Made by a program: the position numbers and the translations under genes. The notes beneath the pieces were generated by a model. That model made no database searches. It was not told the origin of the DNA and saw only the letters and a program-made list of their open reading frames with translations. This document shows positions 12,735 through 26,325 of a DNA stretch of 64,000 bases, one piece after another. Position 1 is the stretch's first letter, and each line of letters begins with the position of its first letter. The stretch comes from Cladocopium goreaui (lineage: Eukaryota; Sar; Dinophyceae; Suessiales; Symbiodiniaceae): assembly GCA_947184155.2 (NCBI GenBank), contig CAMXCT020006630.1, positions 295,001 to 359,000 on the forward strand, written 5' to 3'.

Positions 12735-12860
12735 ATGGTCCACCAAGCGATTGGCACAACATGCAGATCATGCAGTACTTATTGGCCTGTGCTGACCTCT
12801 CTTGAGGCTGAGCTCATCGAGCTCTACACGAATCCCGAGTTTGACATCAAAGTGAAGTGA
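12735..12860 (+). CDS. Small ORF or terminal exon, 41 residues, unknown
   Basis: ATG to TGA, starting MVHQAIGTTCRSCSTYWPVL and then TSLEAELIELYTNPEFDIKVK. It may be a free small ORF or a terminal exon with acceptor ATCATGCAG at 12775. The amphipathic acidic helix and a TCRSC pair are visible. No family recognised. Confidence 0.4.
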   Translation: MVHQAIGTTCRSCSTYWPVLTSLEAELIELYTNPEFDIKVK

Positions 12861-15314
12861 GTCCAGTTTGACATCACACAGGCTTTTAATATGATAGTGA
12901 AAAGGGAAGGTGAATGCAAATAAAGTTTAAACTAAACAAGTGTTACTTCGACTTTGTTGTATTGAATCTTTGCTCGAACCTAGTCCGCAAAAAGAATGAA
13001 TCAGAATTTCTTTCGAGTAAAGCAGGTGTATTCAAATTGTTGCAAGCAGGATCAAGCAGGACACATCGAGACACGCTTTTCTTGGTGTGCTGTGCAGCTC
13101 CAGGTACGCGCAGCTTCTAACCACGATATTTGTCACTTTGTTTGGGGCTCAGCCGGCACGTAGAATCTGCCGTCGGAGCCAGCAATATATTCAACACTTT
13201 TTTAGCGTCTGAATTGACCAGATGCGCACTAGAAAATGAAGCGACGCTCAAGCTTACATTTTGTCATCATTTTATCTCATGTTGTTTGTTTACGTTCTCA
13301 AGCGAAGAGCTTCGTGCCTCACTGCATCACTGTTTTTCTCAGGATTTACGGTTCGGGTTTGCCGTTGCTGTACTTCTTGGCCTCGATCTTCATGTTTTTG
13401 CAGCCTCTCAGCTGAGCTAAAATGCCCTGATCAATGCCAAAAGGGGTTTGATTCGGAGTTGTCCGGAAAGCAGTAGCAGCTGAACAACTCATTATTTCAT
13501 ATTCTTTAACGTTCATTGATTCAGAATCATGCGAAGTAAATGCTTCATTTCACTGCTTCATACTGCTTCAAATGTCATTTCGGCTATTTCGGTTGTGGAG
13601 TTTGTGGAGTTTTCGGTTGTCTTCGTCAAGTTCTCAGGTTCTGGGCAGACAAGTACAACCTTCTGTGGGGTGCCAGGAGGCACCGCAGCCTTGCAGCATC
13701 TTGAAGCATTCAAACATCTTCGAACAAAACATGTTCGAATACAACATGTATCAACATGTCATATTTCAATATATTTCATTGATCCACTTTTGATATCTTT
13801 TGATTTACTTTCATTATGTGTTTGTATATTTGTGTCAGGTGTTCCATGGTGTTCCATCATGTTTTTTTAAAAAAAAGCTCATAAAGTGATTAGCTTTTCA
13901 CAAGTTCGTGACTTTGAAGGCCGCCAGCTTATGATACGAAGATGGCCAAAGAGGCCATTGACAGCATGTTTTATGTTGCTTGGATGCAATCGGATGCAAC
14001 GCCAGATATGCTCCGATATGCTCTCTGCAAGACTTGGATTTGACTATGTTTGACTTGTCATCTGAAGACCCTGAATTATTCGAACTTCTTTGAACCAAGA
14101 GCCTGTTGCAGCGGAGACCAACTGGAGCAATCACATGTGTTATATTTTGTTATCATATTCAAGTTCACATAGTTTCACGACCGTGACTTGGTCTTGTTAT
14201 GAGAACTGTCCGGCTTAATTAGACCACGATAGTACGACTCGGACTTGCTAAGCATGTACTCCGAGCAGATGGAACAGAGATATGGTGCATGAAACGTATT
14301 GATGCCCATCTGTCAAATGTCAAATGTCAAAAGCCATCCCAAGAAACCAGACTTTCCAGCACTTACCCTGGATCAGTTTGAGTGAACTGAGGCACTTCCA
14401 TTGCACTGCGTGCTGGCCATTTTGATGTCCGGGTTACCAAAGCATAGATGGTTCACCAGCCATGGAAAATATCTCGCCATGTCTACTGGTGCAACACTTT
14501 TTCCCTCCCTTTTCCTTTTTGCACCCCAAGGTTCTGTGCTGTTGCACCTTACACTGCTAGCTGCTGCCCCGCGGTGCTTTTACTCCATGTACTTCATGAT
14601 TATTCATGGCAGTAGTATCCTTTTCCAAGTATGGTCTTGATGCGTGGCTTTTTTAATCTTTTTAAAGAGCTTGCGGAATTCAGACAGAAAAATCGAGATC
14701 GTGATGTTCAGTTGCAGCAGATTAAAATGCAACATGTGTGGGGGAAGTCCTCATGGGGCAAACCATGACATGAAGGTGATGACACAAAATGACACACATT
14801 TACATCACTCGCCGACCCAGGTTCGGACAGGTTTGCGTTTTTCCATCTAATCCTCTTGGAGGCCCACAATTTCAGAGGGCAGCACTTCTTTGCGTCATAG
14901 CAGTCATAGCACTCCAAGTTCATGGCGTTGAAACTGTGAAATTCGTACTGCGAATAACCAAGTTGTCCATCTCCATTTTTAATCAACTCGTTGCCACACT
15001 GCAAAGATTGAAGAGACGGCAATATATGGCAATACTTGAAGTATCTTGAAGTCCCAGAGCTGCATCGAACTGGGAATCTAAATGGCCTGTGCAGTCTTTC
15101 ACCTCCAAGTTGTGTGCTTTGCGCTGTGGTTCGAGCCGCTTCAACATGCTTCGATTATCTTCGATCCATTTTGAAAGTTGTATGATGTTGTATGTTTATG
15201 TATGTTTAATCTGTTTGATGCGCTTTGCCGCTTTGTCATCTCTCTGTCGTCCCAGGTGACTTGGGAAACTTTGCCAACCAGGCACACGGCAGAGCACTGT
15301 CCGAAAGTCGCAAA

Positions 15315-15370
15315 ATGTCAAGACATGTCAAGACATGTCAAGACATGTCAAGACATGTCAAGACATGTGA
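15315..15370. repeat. 10-bp minisatellite ATGTCAAGAC x5
   Basis: Perfect copies, ending in ATGTGAAG. Confidence 0.95.
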
Positions 15371-15773
15371 AGCCTTAACAGCACAGTGTTTGAATCTTTC
15401 TGAACCTTTCAAATGGGGATGTCAAATCGACGAGAAATTGTAGTCATGTGGGTAGCTTATCATCATGTGGCAGGATGTTCAAGAGCAAGTACATGATATA
15501 GGATTTGCTCATCTTGACTTTTTCTTCTCACCTATCCTTAACTAGAAGTGAGCTGTGTGAAACTTAAAGACCTTTTCTTGCTTTTCAAACTATGCAATCT
15601 TGTCTTGATGCAACTGCGCGCAAGGGGGCCAGTTACGATCCTGGACTGAGCCAATTGTTCGATATGCTCTCCAAAGAGTCAGATGCCCATGCAGTTGGTC
15701 GCGGATGGTCCTGGATTGTCATGAGCGTCTTGATGTTTTGGGACTTCATTACAATGCCGTGTATGACAAGCAA

Positions 15774-15809
15774 GAGCCATGAGAGCCATGAGAGCCATGA
15801 GAGCCATGG
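15774..15809. repeat. 9-bp minisatellite GAGCCATGA x4
   Basis: Tandem copies, the last one changed to GAGCCATGG. Confidence 0.95.
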
Positions 15810-15997
15810 CTGAAAGATCAGGTCTACGTGGATGTTCGTGCTGATGCTGGTAGTTCTCATTGTGCTTTGGGCCGATGCCACAGAATGGAGTCAATGGAGT
15901 GCTCGTGTTCACAAAGTCTCGTAGTGATGAGTGCTTTGGGACGGGTTGAGATTGGATTGGAGTCCTGACAGCCAGAGATTCTGAGTTTTCGGGAGCC

Positions 15998-16130
15998 TTT
16001 CAGAAGGCCTTTCAGAAGGCCTTTCAGAAGGCCTTTCAATATCCTTTCCAATATCCTTTCCAATATCCTTTCAATCACTGTCACTGTGTCACTGTGTTGT
16101 GTACGTGTTGTGTACGTGTTGTGTACGTGT
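15998..16130. repeat. Three adjacent minisatellites of 11-12 bp
   Basis: CCTTTCAGAAGG x3, then 12-bp ATCCTTTCCAAT copies x3, then 11-bp GTGTTGTGTAC x3 from about 16093. Three unrelated units lie within 130 bp. Confidence 0.9.
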
Positions 16131-17281
16131 TCTCACTTGTGCTTCGCACCGAGGTGCTGTGCCTTTTGGCGTGGATCATCGGTGGAAGTGCCTCCACGGC
16201 CCAAGACTTCCTGGTGCGGGGGGGGACTTCAAGGTGGAAAGAATATGAAAGGAGATTGCGAAAGGATACGAAAGGATACGAAAGGCTTAGAGATGCTTAG
16301 AGCGTTCTGGAAAAGATATGTTTGACACAGTTTGGATAGTTGATACTACTGTTGCATACGAATAGGATCAAATAGTCATATTACACATGCATGTCTACAT
16401 TTACATGCCGTGATAATGAGTTGTTTGAAGGATTTCAGTCAGACACAGCTGCCTGCAAGTGTGTCACATTGTATTTGTATGTATTTGTTGGTTTATTTCT
16501 TTTGATTCTTTGTCCCTTCGATGTGTAAAAGTAAAACAGAGCTTCATCGCTTGGCATGTTGCCAAGAGCTCATTCAGTGCTAGAGGTAGTGATCTCGCCT
16601 CTCGAAAGCATATCTTGAACATTCTTGAGGATCAGACCAGAAAATGCAGAGCATATGCAGCGCCAACAGCGTAGTATCTCTTACTGTACCAAGTCGATAT
16701 CATCACAGTATGACTCGACATTCACAGATCACTTTCCCGGTACAGCAAACTTGACAGTGAAACGCGCAGGTGTCACTTTGTTGCCCCAGGTGGCGCAAGC
16801 AGGGCACTCAATTTGCAAGCTTTTGCACACACTAGAGACTATTCACGAACGCTAGATCTCTTGTGTATGGGCACCTCATGAAATCATACTAATCACAGGA
16901 TTTATCCGAAAGCCACCGAAAGCCTTGGCAGATTGGGTGTTGCTAAGCTCATGTTGTCCTCTCATGGAGGGAACTCTGCAGGTAAGCACAGTTGACTCGC
17001 ATGGTTTTGATATTTGGAGATTGAAAAATTTTGAAATTGATGTTCAGTGCATTTCAGTGCAAGGTGCATCAAGGTACATCAAGGCTGCCAGATTTGCATG
17101 TTCTTTGTGTGAAAGGGTAAGTAGAATGACACCTCCCTCCAAATAGACCCTAATAAGCTGGTTCGCAGGAAACCCTTCCCTTGTGAGGGTTTTGTGGCAT
17201 TTTCTGTGCTAAGTGAGTGCGGTTTTGCCGTGCTAAGTGATTCTGCTCCCTTCTTTCTGGCTCCAGGTTTTGTTTAGTTGT

Positions 17282-17380
17282 GGAGGCAAGGGAGGCAAGG
17301 GAGGCAAGGGAGGCAAGGGAGGCAAGGGAGGCAAGGGAGGCAAGGGAGGCAAGGGAGGCAAGGGAGGCAAGGGAGGCAAG
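17282..17380. repeat. 9-bp minisatellite GGAGGCAAG x11
   Basis: 99 bp of perfect 9-bp units. All frames are open on both strands (for example Gly-Lys-Gly or Pro-Pro-Leu repeats), so ORFs through it are not evidence of coding. Confidence 0.98.
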
Positions 17381-17577
17381 GTGCATTTAGGGAATCGGGA
17401 AAAGTCTGGGAACATCCGCGAGATCCCAAAGTACTCATCTTGGTTTGTCGCGTGCCACGCAAGGTCCCAGCCTTCCATGGAGGAGATGCAAGCTGCTCTG
17501 AAAAAGGGCGATCGCTCGTGCCCTGGCGACATAGACTTGTCGTGATTCATAAAGCACAAAAAGGATCAAAAAGATAG
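17381..17577 (+). CDS. Candidate exon 3' of the GGAGGCAAG array
   Basis: Open + frame reading FRESGKVWEHPRDPKVLILV then CRVPRKVPAFHGGDASC, with a stop at 17577. It is protein-like, but another frame is also open. No acceptor is certain. Confidence 0.28.
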
Positions 17578-17979
17578 TATAAACATGTACTGTATAAGGG
17601 ATATTTTGGATACTACAAATACTATCAGAGAATATACGTAAGATATATACTATAAGGTGGTACTATAAGTACTCATAGACCTCCAGCAGCACGCTCCAAG
17701 GCATTACAGTTTCTATGCAGTTCTGCGCATGATACATCATTTCATATCGGTTGACGAAAAATGAACACAGGATTCAACACAACATACTTCGTCAGAGAAC
17801 TGCAGGGCGACCACAAATCAACATCTAGATGAAATGCGCCTCATACAGATGTGCGACCTCATGCGAAGGCTCAATGTTCTTTCGTTTCTCATGATCAATT
17901 ATTGTGTTTTTCATTGTTTTTCTCTACATTGTAATTATTTTTTGACACTTGCATCAACATGATCAACATGCATTTTTAG
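17578..17979. other. No feature recognised
   Basis: AT-rich sequence with short TACTATAAG-type repeats around 17590-17670. Confidence 0.5.
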
Positions 17980-18149
17980 GTACACATGTCCATCGAAAAG
18001 AATTTCCTGCCAGAGCAACGCTGTTGAGGATCTCTGGACACACCATTGATGTTGCCAGCAGTCAGGGAAACTCAGACGAAGCCGACAAAACTGCAAAGCT
18101 ATGCGGAAACTTTGACCTTTGGGAATTGAATGCGTTGAGAATGCGTTGA
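17980..18149 (+). CDS. Candidate terminal exon, unknown protein
   Basis: Acceptor CATTTTTAG. The frame ends at TGA 18149 and includes SGHTIDVASSQGNSDEADKT then AKLCGNFDLWELNALRMR. Acidic and protein-like in its second half. Confidence 0.35.
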
Positions 18150-21100
18150 GAATGCCTGCTGCCGTCTCTGGCAGAGTGCTTTATCAATTTTTATAATCCC
18201 TTATCGAATTTTGACCAGTCACCTTGCTTCTAGACCAAACATGCTGCATATCTTTCGACCTTTTCATGATCGGTGGGCTTCGATCATGTTTCTTTACATC
18301 CGTTTAATCTTGACATGTCATGTCAAATGTGTGGATTTTCTCGTGGTGTTCTAAATGAAGTGAGCCCATGGCATGTACTTTGATCACAGCATATGAACTG
18401 TAGACTGTATATAAATTAGTTGTGTAACACAAGCTGTGTATGTACGCATCATTTTCTATGTTTCAGATGTTTCAGCCCTTCTCAGCTCTCACGCGTCAGC
18501 AATGAATTGGGACAAAGCCTTCCACCACATTGAGTCGACCTTCCCACCAGCTTCCTATAGGCGGGATCCTCGGCGTAGCAAGCTGTAGCAAGCCGTAGCC
18601 GCTGTAGATGCCATGGCATAGGACCACGGTACAGCATTGCAACTTCAAAGTGTTTCGCAGTTTCAGAAACTGGGAGCAGGAAACACAAAGCACTATGTTT
18701 TTTGCATTTACACAGGAATGATCAGGAATGTATATAGTATATACAAGATTATACAAGTGTACTGTTAATATCTTTTAACATTTGCTCACTGGGGAGACGG
18801 TACTGGGGGAACGGTCGCGGCCTGAAGCTTACAAACTTTTCAGAGCCTCTCTGCAGAGTGACTGGCTTCTCCCAAAATGGGCTCGCTATGCTCTTTGTGA
18901 ATTCCCAATAAGTTTGACATCGTTTGCATGGCTGAAGCAATACCTCCAAATACTATCCAGAAATAAGTTCCTTCCACCTAGTTTGTCTCATACAAAGAGG
19001 GCTTCAAATTCAAAGCTTTCCCAAATGCAGACACCACCATTATCATATTCTATCCATCTGATTCTCTGATTCTCTGATTCACTCCTCACTCAGCGAATCC
19101 GAGCTCTGACAGGTTTGAGCGGCACCCGCAGCTGAAGAGCATCGCACACTTGTTGCGGCCAACTTCTCCAAGTCGACCCACCCAGTGCTCTATGATGCTC
19201 TATGGATGGACCGTGGCTATGAATGGCTATGCCATTGATAATCTGATATATTAATATGTGCTATATAATGTTATATATATACTATATACACGTATTCATT
19301 TATATATTGATTTTGATATTGATATTGGGTTCAACGAATATTGCTGACTTCGCCCCAAATTCATACCCGCATTGACGTTGGAGATGTTGGAGGATCTTCA
19401 CCGAGATGAATCATGGCTTCTTCTCATTCGGTGAGAACATTTTTTTAGAGCAATCGAATAATCGAACGCTTCGTTATTTTTGATCCAGTCCGTGCTACAA
19501 TGCAGCATCATCCGAGGGTTGTCTGCAACTGTTCATTCCATTGATTTGTGTTGTATTTGTGATAAACTTTGAACAATGTGTCGTACTGCATATAAGGAAG
19601 AGAAACCGCTTCATATGCATTCGTGTTGGTAAAACAACAGGTGTTGCATTCTTTTGCGCACTCAGATTCAGGAATCAAAGTCAGCTAAGCAGCTAAGTCA
19701 GTTTTGATTCGGTTTTGTTGATATCCTGCTGGGTCCAGAAGACAGTTCTTAGGTCGCCCCAACACGGAGCGCTCTGCGCGCGAAGGAGATGTTTTGTTTT
19801 GAAACGAGCAAAAGCTGACATCATAGCGGAGACATGAGGAGACAGAAAGGTGTTTGACACATTCTGTGTGTTTGACTTAATGTTTCAGTGCAGTAGGTTC
19901 ACTGTGTGACCTTAGCAGCCGCTGGGATGGCTAAGCTTACAAAGAGACTTGGTTGAGGACCTGCTGCAGGGTCAGACCTACGACCAGAAGCCGAGGTCGG
20001 AAATGGATTCTGATGGAAATAATGAAAGTAATTACAATGAAGTACACCCCAAGTTGCAGTTAGTTGAAGTATTTTGAAGTTACGATGTTATTGTCAGTTC
20101 CAGTACCCTTGTTTCAGCCGCAACCAGGCTTTTGGAATATTTTGGATATATTCTTGGATATCGCATACCTTACATGTCATCCATATATGCGTATAACATC
20201 GTATAACGTATACTTCATTTGTTCCTGGTTTGCTTTATGATGCCTTGTATGAGCTTATCTTACTTCGACCAATGTGATAGTGATGGTTACACATAATTAG
20301 TTGGCAAAGCTGGGAGGACAAACCAGATGCAATGAGGTAGAGAAATGTGACTATGTGCAGGTGGGACAAGACATAAGCCGACATCAGTCGACAGCATGTC
20401 GAGTCTGCACGCGCCTTTGACTTCAAATAAGACTCGCTTCACAGGCAACGCCTTCACCGCTTTCGGCACCAGTCCCAGAGGGAGTTGCCCGAAACTTCCT
20501 GCAGGACGGGCTTGGCAAAGCTTCGGGACACTGAAGACATCAAAGACCATCAATGGAAGTTAACATAAAAATGCATTAAATCAATCAATAAATACACGAA
20601 ATGAAAGCATACATTATGTCATTTCACACTTCACTCATTTAACAAGCTGCTACATTTTCCTCCACAGTGGCGCGTGGCTCACCTATAACAGTCGCTTCGA
20701 TGTGAGTGTCAGATGTGTCAATGCAGCTGATCATGTTCATGGTGCACAGTTGGCAAGTTGCATGTCTTCCACTAATTGTTTCTCCATCTTTCTCCCTATC
20801 TCCCTATCACCACCTGGAGTAGCTTTTATCAGAGGTTATATTGCGTATTTAGCTAGGGTGAGAAGCTGCCTCCTAATCAAATCAGCACCTTTTTAAAATG
20901 CAGCTCAGATGAGGCAGCTTGGTGTCAGGGACCCTAATCATAAACCGATATAAACCGCCAATAACCAACTAGTGTTTAGTAAGGGTGAAACCCCCAAATG
21001 ACACATTAAAAGATGTTCACTGTTTTCTAAAGGGAATCAATCAAAAGTGGAATTGGCCAACCCGAAATTTCGCAAAACCATGCAAAACATTGCAAAACCG

Positions 21101-23732
21101 ACAATCTGGAGTAGATGTTATTAATTTGGGTGTGTCTAGCAAAAGGAAGAGTGAATTACTTGCAGATGCAAACGTTTTGTACGCATTGCCTTTGGCACGC
21201 TTGGACACCGTGAACAGTGAGCAATTCGTGATGCCTCTTGTTTTTCTCCATTTGGCTCAATTTAAAAGGCTGTAACTCTCAATGAAGAGGCTGCGACATT
21301 CATTCAATCATAGCCGTGGTTTCGGTATTTAGACAACATCCGCCTTTTTTACTCTTTCTGCTGCGAAGCGGACCAAGTTTGAGTGGGAGGCAGTATGATG
21401 CGGTATGATGCAGTATGGCTTTGGGCTGGTTGTCAGCGACAAAGATTACAAGAGACTGTAAAAGGCGAGTTTTGTTTCCATCCTGGCTGTGGCACAGCAT
21501 AGAGCATTATAACATATTACCATTGCATGCACATCTTTGCACAGGTGGCACACATGGCCATCCAAAGATAGCGCATACACACTATGGCAACATATGGCAA
21601 CACTCATCGGGAGAACCTCAGTATGCAAAACTCAGAAACATCATTAAAACATCATGAAACATCTACGACTGACGTGTCCCCTCTATAAGGTTTTTTCTTC
21701 AGTGCGCGCAAGACTGCTTGAAGGTCTAGAGCAGAAAACGACGCCATATCTTTTGATTTAAGATGTAAGTTTATGCCTATGCCTGTGCAAGTGCTGAGTT
21801 CGCAAGTCGCACCATGTCGCACCATATCATGTCATTTTCTCTGAATTGATGTTCAAATATGTTCAATCTTCCTGTGAACTCTTCAGGCTTTGCAAGCAGA
21901 GTATGTGCAAGGAACAGAAAATGCGGCCGTGCACTGAGAGAGACGGAGAACTACCAGACCAAGAATGGAAAAACAAAATTTGGGAGCTCAGACTCAAAAT
22001 GACTCAAACGATTGCAGCCAAGAATTGACCAAACATGTGGAAGCTGGGATGTTCTTGGCACCGCCATGAAGCCGGAACGATTTCACTTGAAGCAAGAACG
22101 AGTGAATGCACACAGATGCAGACCTTCACTTGCGACTTGTTCTGCCTGGTGTGTCGTGCATGTGTCACCACTTCAACAAGGTTGGAGACTTTTTCAGCTC
22201 AAAGTCAGAAAATCATGAGCATGAGGCGGGGATTGGGAGAAGGGAAGGACGCGAGGTGCAGTGGACGGACGTGAGTCAAAATCGTAAGCGCACTCAGAGC
22301 AAAGCACTGTGTGCAACATGTATGCGCACTCGTTCACCTGTTTTATGCCTCATGGGCTTGTTAGTCGTGTCCTTTCCGGGGATTTTTTGAATGTGAAGAG
22401 GCATGTCATGTGCCAGAAATACACTATGAATTGTCAGTGCTGCGAAGGGCAGAGCCAGGCCTCACACGTTTCATGACATCTCACTTGGGCATTTCCACCG
22501 TTTCCAACGTTTCCAACGTTTCCACCATTTCCAATGCCAGGAAACCCTTTCAAGGTTTGAAGAGCAGGCGCGCTTTGCACAGCAGCTCTTAGCGCAGTGC
22601 GCAAGACGGAAGTCACAAAACGTATCGAAGCCCCGAAAACATGATATTAGTATAAAACATGCACAAAGCACGACACAAAGACTCACAAAGCACAGCATAG
22701 GACAATACCAGTGCACAAAAGGCACTGGCACATGTTGTTACATGTTGTTCCATGTTGTTCCTCCAGTAGAATTTGAAGATAGATGATTGATCAAATCTGC
22801 CAAGCTCTCATGTTCCAAATGTTCCAAGGTGCGCGCAGCAGAACACAAGGAAAAAGCTATATCAGAGCTTAAAAGCTCTTGGGGGCTGGACTGATTGCAC
22901 TGGACGCAGTGAATTTTGAAGTGGATATGTCCATGTCAAGACATGAAACTTTAGCGAAGGGAACCTAAATCCTTCTGGTTCTTTGTGTGCCATCATACCT
23001 AAAGATGTTGTTTGATAGTAGATGCAGGATTTGGAAGGCTAATGATTTAAAACATTAAATTGCAGTTTACTATGACTTGCAAAGACAGTTTGTAAGTTCA
23101 GAGGGCAAACACGTGGTGATAAATACGATGGCGTTCCTTTATTTTTATCAGGTCAGCTATGTTATTAGGGATTCAACAATTTACTTTCAGCAAGAATACC
23201 GAACTCCAATTAGTTCAACCAAAATGGGACTCTTACTACTGCAAGTCTTACTCTGACAAGCTCCTGTCAGCCTAGTTTGAAGGAGCAATAGGATGGTTCC
23301 AATAGAGTCTTTGACATTTGGAAATCTCGATTTTGTCAGATTGGCACTGGCAGTCACTGGCATCCAGTTGAGGCAGTTTTAATTTGCAATTCGAACTGCA
23401 CGTCAGATCCTTGCCTGAGTCATTTTGTTCGTCTCTCCGGTAAGTTTGTTGCAATAGATTCTTTGTTTGAAAGCAACGCACGTCGCCTCTTCGACACGAG
23501 GTGGAGGGATCTTTGCAAGTCGCTAATTAAGCAGAAAAAGGTGTCTTTCTCATACCTACACCTTTTCACCCCGAGCAGACAGCACGACCTGGAATTGGAG
23601 AGGCATGCAAAGCCCCAGTCTATGGAAACTTGAGATCACGATTCAAATCGATTCCATATATGAACACGTTATGAACACGTTACATATATGACTAAATAAT
23701 TCTGACTCGTCACACGTCACCAAAAATTCCAG
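18150..23732. other. Mostly non-coding
   Basis: Contains one ambiguous coding-like segment at 20432-20563, where both strands are open (+ frame ends ...LKTSKTINGS-stop; minus frame VPKLCQARPAGSFGQLPLGL after TCTTCAG). TTTCCAACG x5 lies at 22494-22538. AT-rich elsewhere. Confidence 0.4.
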
Positions 23733-23816
23733 GTCACGTTGGCTCAGATGCTTTGGCAGACGGGGTCTTGTCACAGAGCGTTTGCCTCTGTTTGGACAGA
23801 CCACACAGGTACAGGT
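23733..23816 (+). CDS. Candidate internal exon, frame uncertain
   Basis: Well-bounded by AAATTCCAG and CCACACAG|GTACAG. All three frames are open, for example VTLAQMLWQTGSCHRAFASV or HVGSDALADGVLSQSVCL. Accepted on splice signals only. Confidence 0.3.
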
Positions 23817-26109
23817 ATGAGTCATGTCGGCGACATTTTTGCCGCCAGAGTGCTTCCCAAAGGGCAATGCATTGTTTCTACAAAGCCGCGGACACCATCC
23901 CAGCATATCCCAGCTAACTTTGAACATTTGTTATTTCATGCTATTTCATGTTTTTCCAGCTTAGACAGTTGCAAATTCTGGTTTGGTTGCTCCGGGGCTT
24001 TGTGGTGAGCCTTTGCCAACGCGAACGTGGGGCATCGGCTGTGGAACGATAACTTGTTCCAAAGGACATATCGCACGCCTTGAGAACGAAATGCGGAGCC
24101 CAAAAGTTACAGAGCTGTTGCGATGCTATTAGGTAATAAGAATCTATAAGACTCTACTAGGTGTTCCATACATTTTGTATAGATGATAATTGTTAATCTA
24201 CATGTTGTTCCATTTTGTTTCAATCTCTTCAATCCCATCTTCACCTTGTTCCGACAATTTCTCGAGGTCCAAAAGGGATCCTTTATGATCCTTTCTACCC
24301 ATCTTCTTACTTGTGCAGAAGGGATTACATAGTTCTTGAAGGCCAATGGAATATTAATGAACACTATAATATATATATATATATACATATATTAAATATA
24401 TACATTATTTATTGTATGGAAGTCTGGAGGCTGAAACTGGCTGAAAAAGTCCTGCACGACTTTGCAGTCTTTTGGTGCATTGAACTGATGCATCATCCAT
24501 CAGCAGATGGAGAACAGGCGAGAGGAATCAAATGATGGTGGAGCCACAAAAAGTCAAAAGATATTAAAGATATTGATGATTTATTGATGTATATCAGTTT
24601 ATATCGGTTTATATTAGTTGTTATTCGGCCATGTCTGACCTCTTGTGCAGAGGGCCGGGAAGCGCTCGCAGCCCACCTCCCATGGCTTTATTCGGCTGCG
24701 AGAAGAACTAATTCGAGATAATTCGACTTCAAGTCGGTCTTGCTGAGCACAGGCAAAAATAACAAAAAGAATCGAAGCCAAAATCTGTAGGATCAATTGG
24801 GAAGATTTGGGAGGCTTGTTTGAGATTGTTTGATATTTTGGCCATCAAGAGGATGGTTGAACTTGAGTCAAATTTGCCACTGGTATTTCAGCATATTTCA
24901 ACTAGAAAATTAGAAGTAGGACATGAGAAGCTGACCATGGAGTGGAAAGAGAACAATGTTTCGAAAGAATTCCAGTTTCATCCTCCTTTAGCGGTAGCAA
25001 CGATTTAGTCATCTCTCTGTTGGTCATGGTCCTGTTGCCAGCAGCCGGCGAGGCGGGAAAAGTGGGCATGGCAAAACGAAACCAAACATATACGAACAGA
25101 ACTTAGACATGATTGTGACATTTGTGACATTTGTGACATCTTACGACCTGGAATTGTGACTGTCGCAGAAGAACTTAGAGCCTTCTTAGAGCCTTCTCAT
25201 TTCCATGCTAGCCTTTTTTGTTTGCAGACCGAGCTTAGCCTTAGCGATGGTTTTCCTGTTACTGAGTTTGTGGGATGGTAGTGAATGGGCTCCATGCAAC
25301 ACAGGACAATTCATAGGGGCACCTAGAATCACAGCATCGAGCGACGGACAAGACAGGTTTGTAACAGGTCTATCAACTAAAGTTGTTCCTCATGTTCCGA
25401 GCCCTAGCCTATATTATGTATCGAATCTTCTAATTCAGGAACAATCAGGAACATATTTCTGTGTTTTTCTATCTTGGTGATTTGCCGGAACCACATGTGC
25501 TATGTTGAGAAGAGCTTCAGCGGGCCCTTTTGAATTTGATATCGGCAGCAAGGAAATCATGTGTCTTTGTCTACCTTGCACCAACTTGTGCTTCATGCTT
25601 GTCCGTGTGTTGAACCCTTGCACAGACATGCTAATACTGTTGAACCCTTGTTGCAGCTTGCAAAGCGTTCCTGCCTTTTCCCCCCGTACCACACAGTCTT
25701 TGTGAAGACCGGACGGCACACATCGACAGAGGAAGAGGGACCATTGCATACATTTAGTATATAGTTAGTCTCAGTTAATTATACTTAATTTCTTTCCGTT
25801 TTCACTGTCTCATATCCCCGAGACTTCCTGTACACCTTCGACATCCTTCGACTATAGACTCTAAAAACTCAAGGTCATGACGGTCATGCGTCGGTTTGGC
25901 CGGATTCTGTCAGGCTTTGGCCCAGGACTTCCTAAAATTAGAAGCACGCAGATCGGATTTGGAGGACGCCGGACACGGGACATGCGACCATGCTTCGTGA
26001 TGCGAGCAAAGTGTCCAGGTACATCCAGGTACCAGGTACCAGGTAGGAGCGCTAGGAGAAAGGTGTTGAGATGTGTTGGGTATCTTTAACATTCTTTAAC
26101 TATTTTGAG
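23817..26109. other. No secure gene
   Basis: A minus-strand ORF at 24614-24796 starts MILQILASILFVIFACAQQ, which looks like a signal peptide with cleavage after ACA, but no second exon supports it. TA repeat at about 24370-24400; GACATTTGT x3 at 25113-25141. Confidence 0.35.
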
Positions 26110-26325
26110 CTGAAGCACGAGGTGACCCAAGTGTCAACCTCCGTGATCCTGAGATTGACACGAAAACATATTTCGCAGCTTGCATAATGTTTGAAGGACA
26201 AGCGATGGAGATTTTTAGAAGAGATGCAGAATCGCCACACTGCGTCTTGCTTGCATGGCCCCAACTACTTGGCTGGGGTGGGGCTAGCAATTTGTCCTGC
26301 ACAGAAGCTGTGCAAGTCTTGACAC
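26110..26325 (+). CDS. Candidate internal exon, unknown protein
   Basis: A 71-codon frame from ATTTTGAG to GACAC|GTAAGG. It includes RDPEIDTKTYFAACIMFEGQ, AMEIFRRDAESPHC and LLAWPQLLGWGGASNL. Canonical donor and a good codon pattern. Not recognised. Confidence 0.48.

Larger units (their letters stand above)
12861..17281. other. No gene identified; many small tandem repeats
   Basis: Only short frames without paired splice sites were seen. Notable arrays are listed separately (15.3, 15.8 and 16.0-16.3 kb). Confidence 0.45.

Noticed and set aside
21245-21262. Spliced-leader relic (CCATTTGGCTCAA resembles CCATTTTGGCTCAAG)
   Set aside because: One base is missing, the upstream GTAG part is absent, and no coding start follows. 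Probably chance. A similar partial match near 57165 (CCAAAATGG) was also dismissed.
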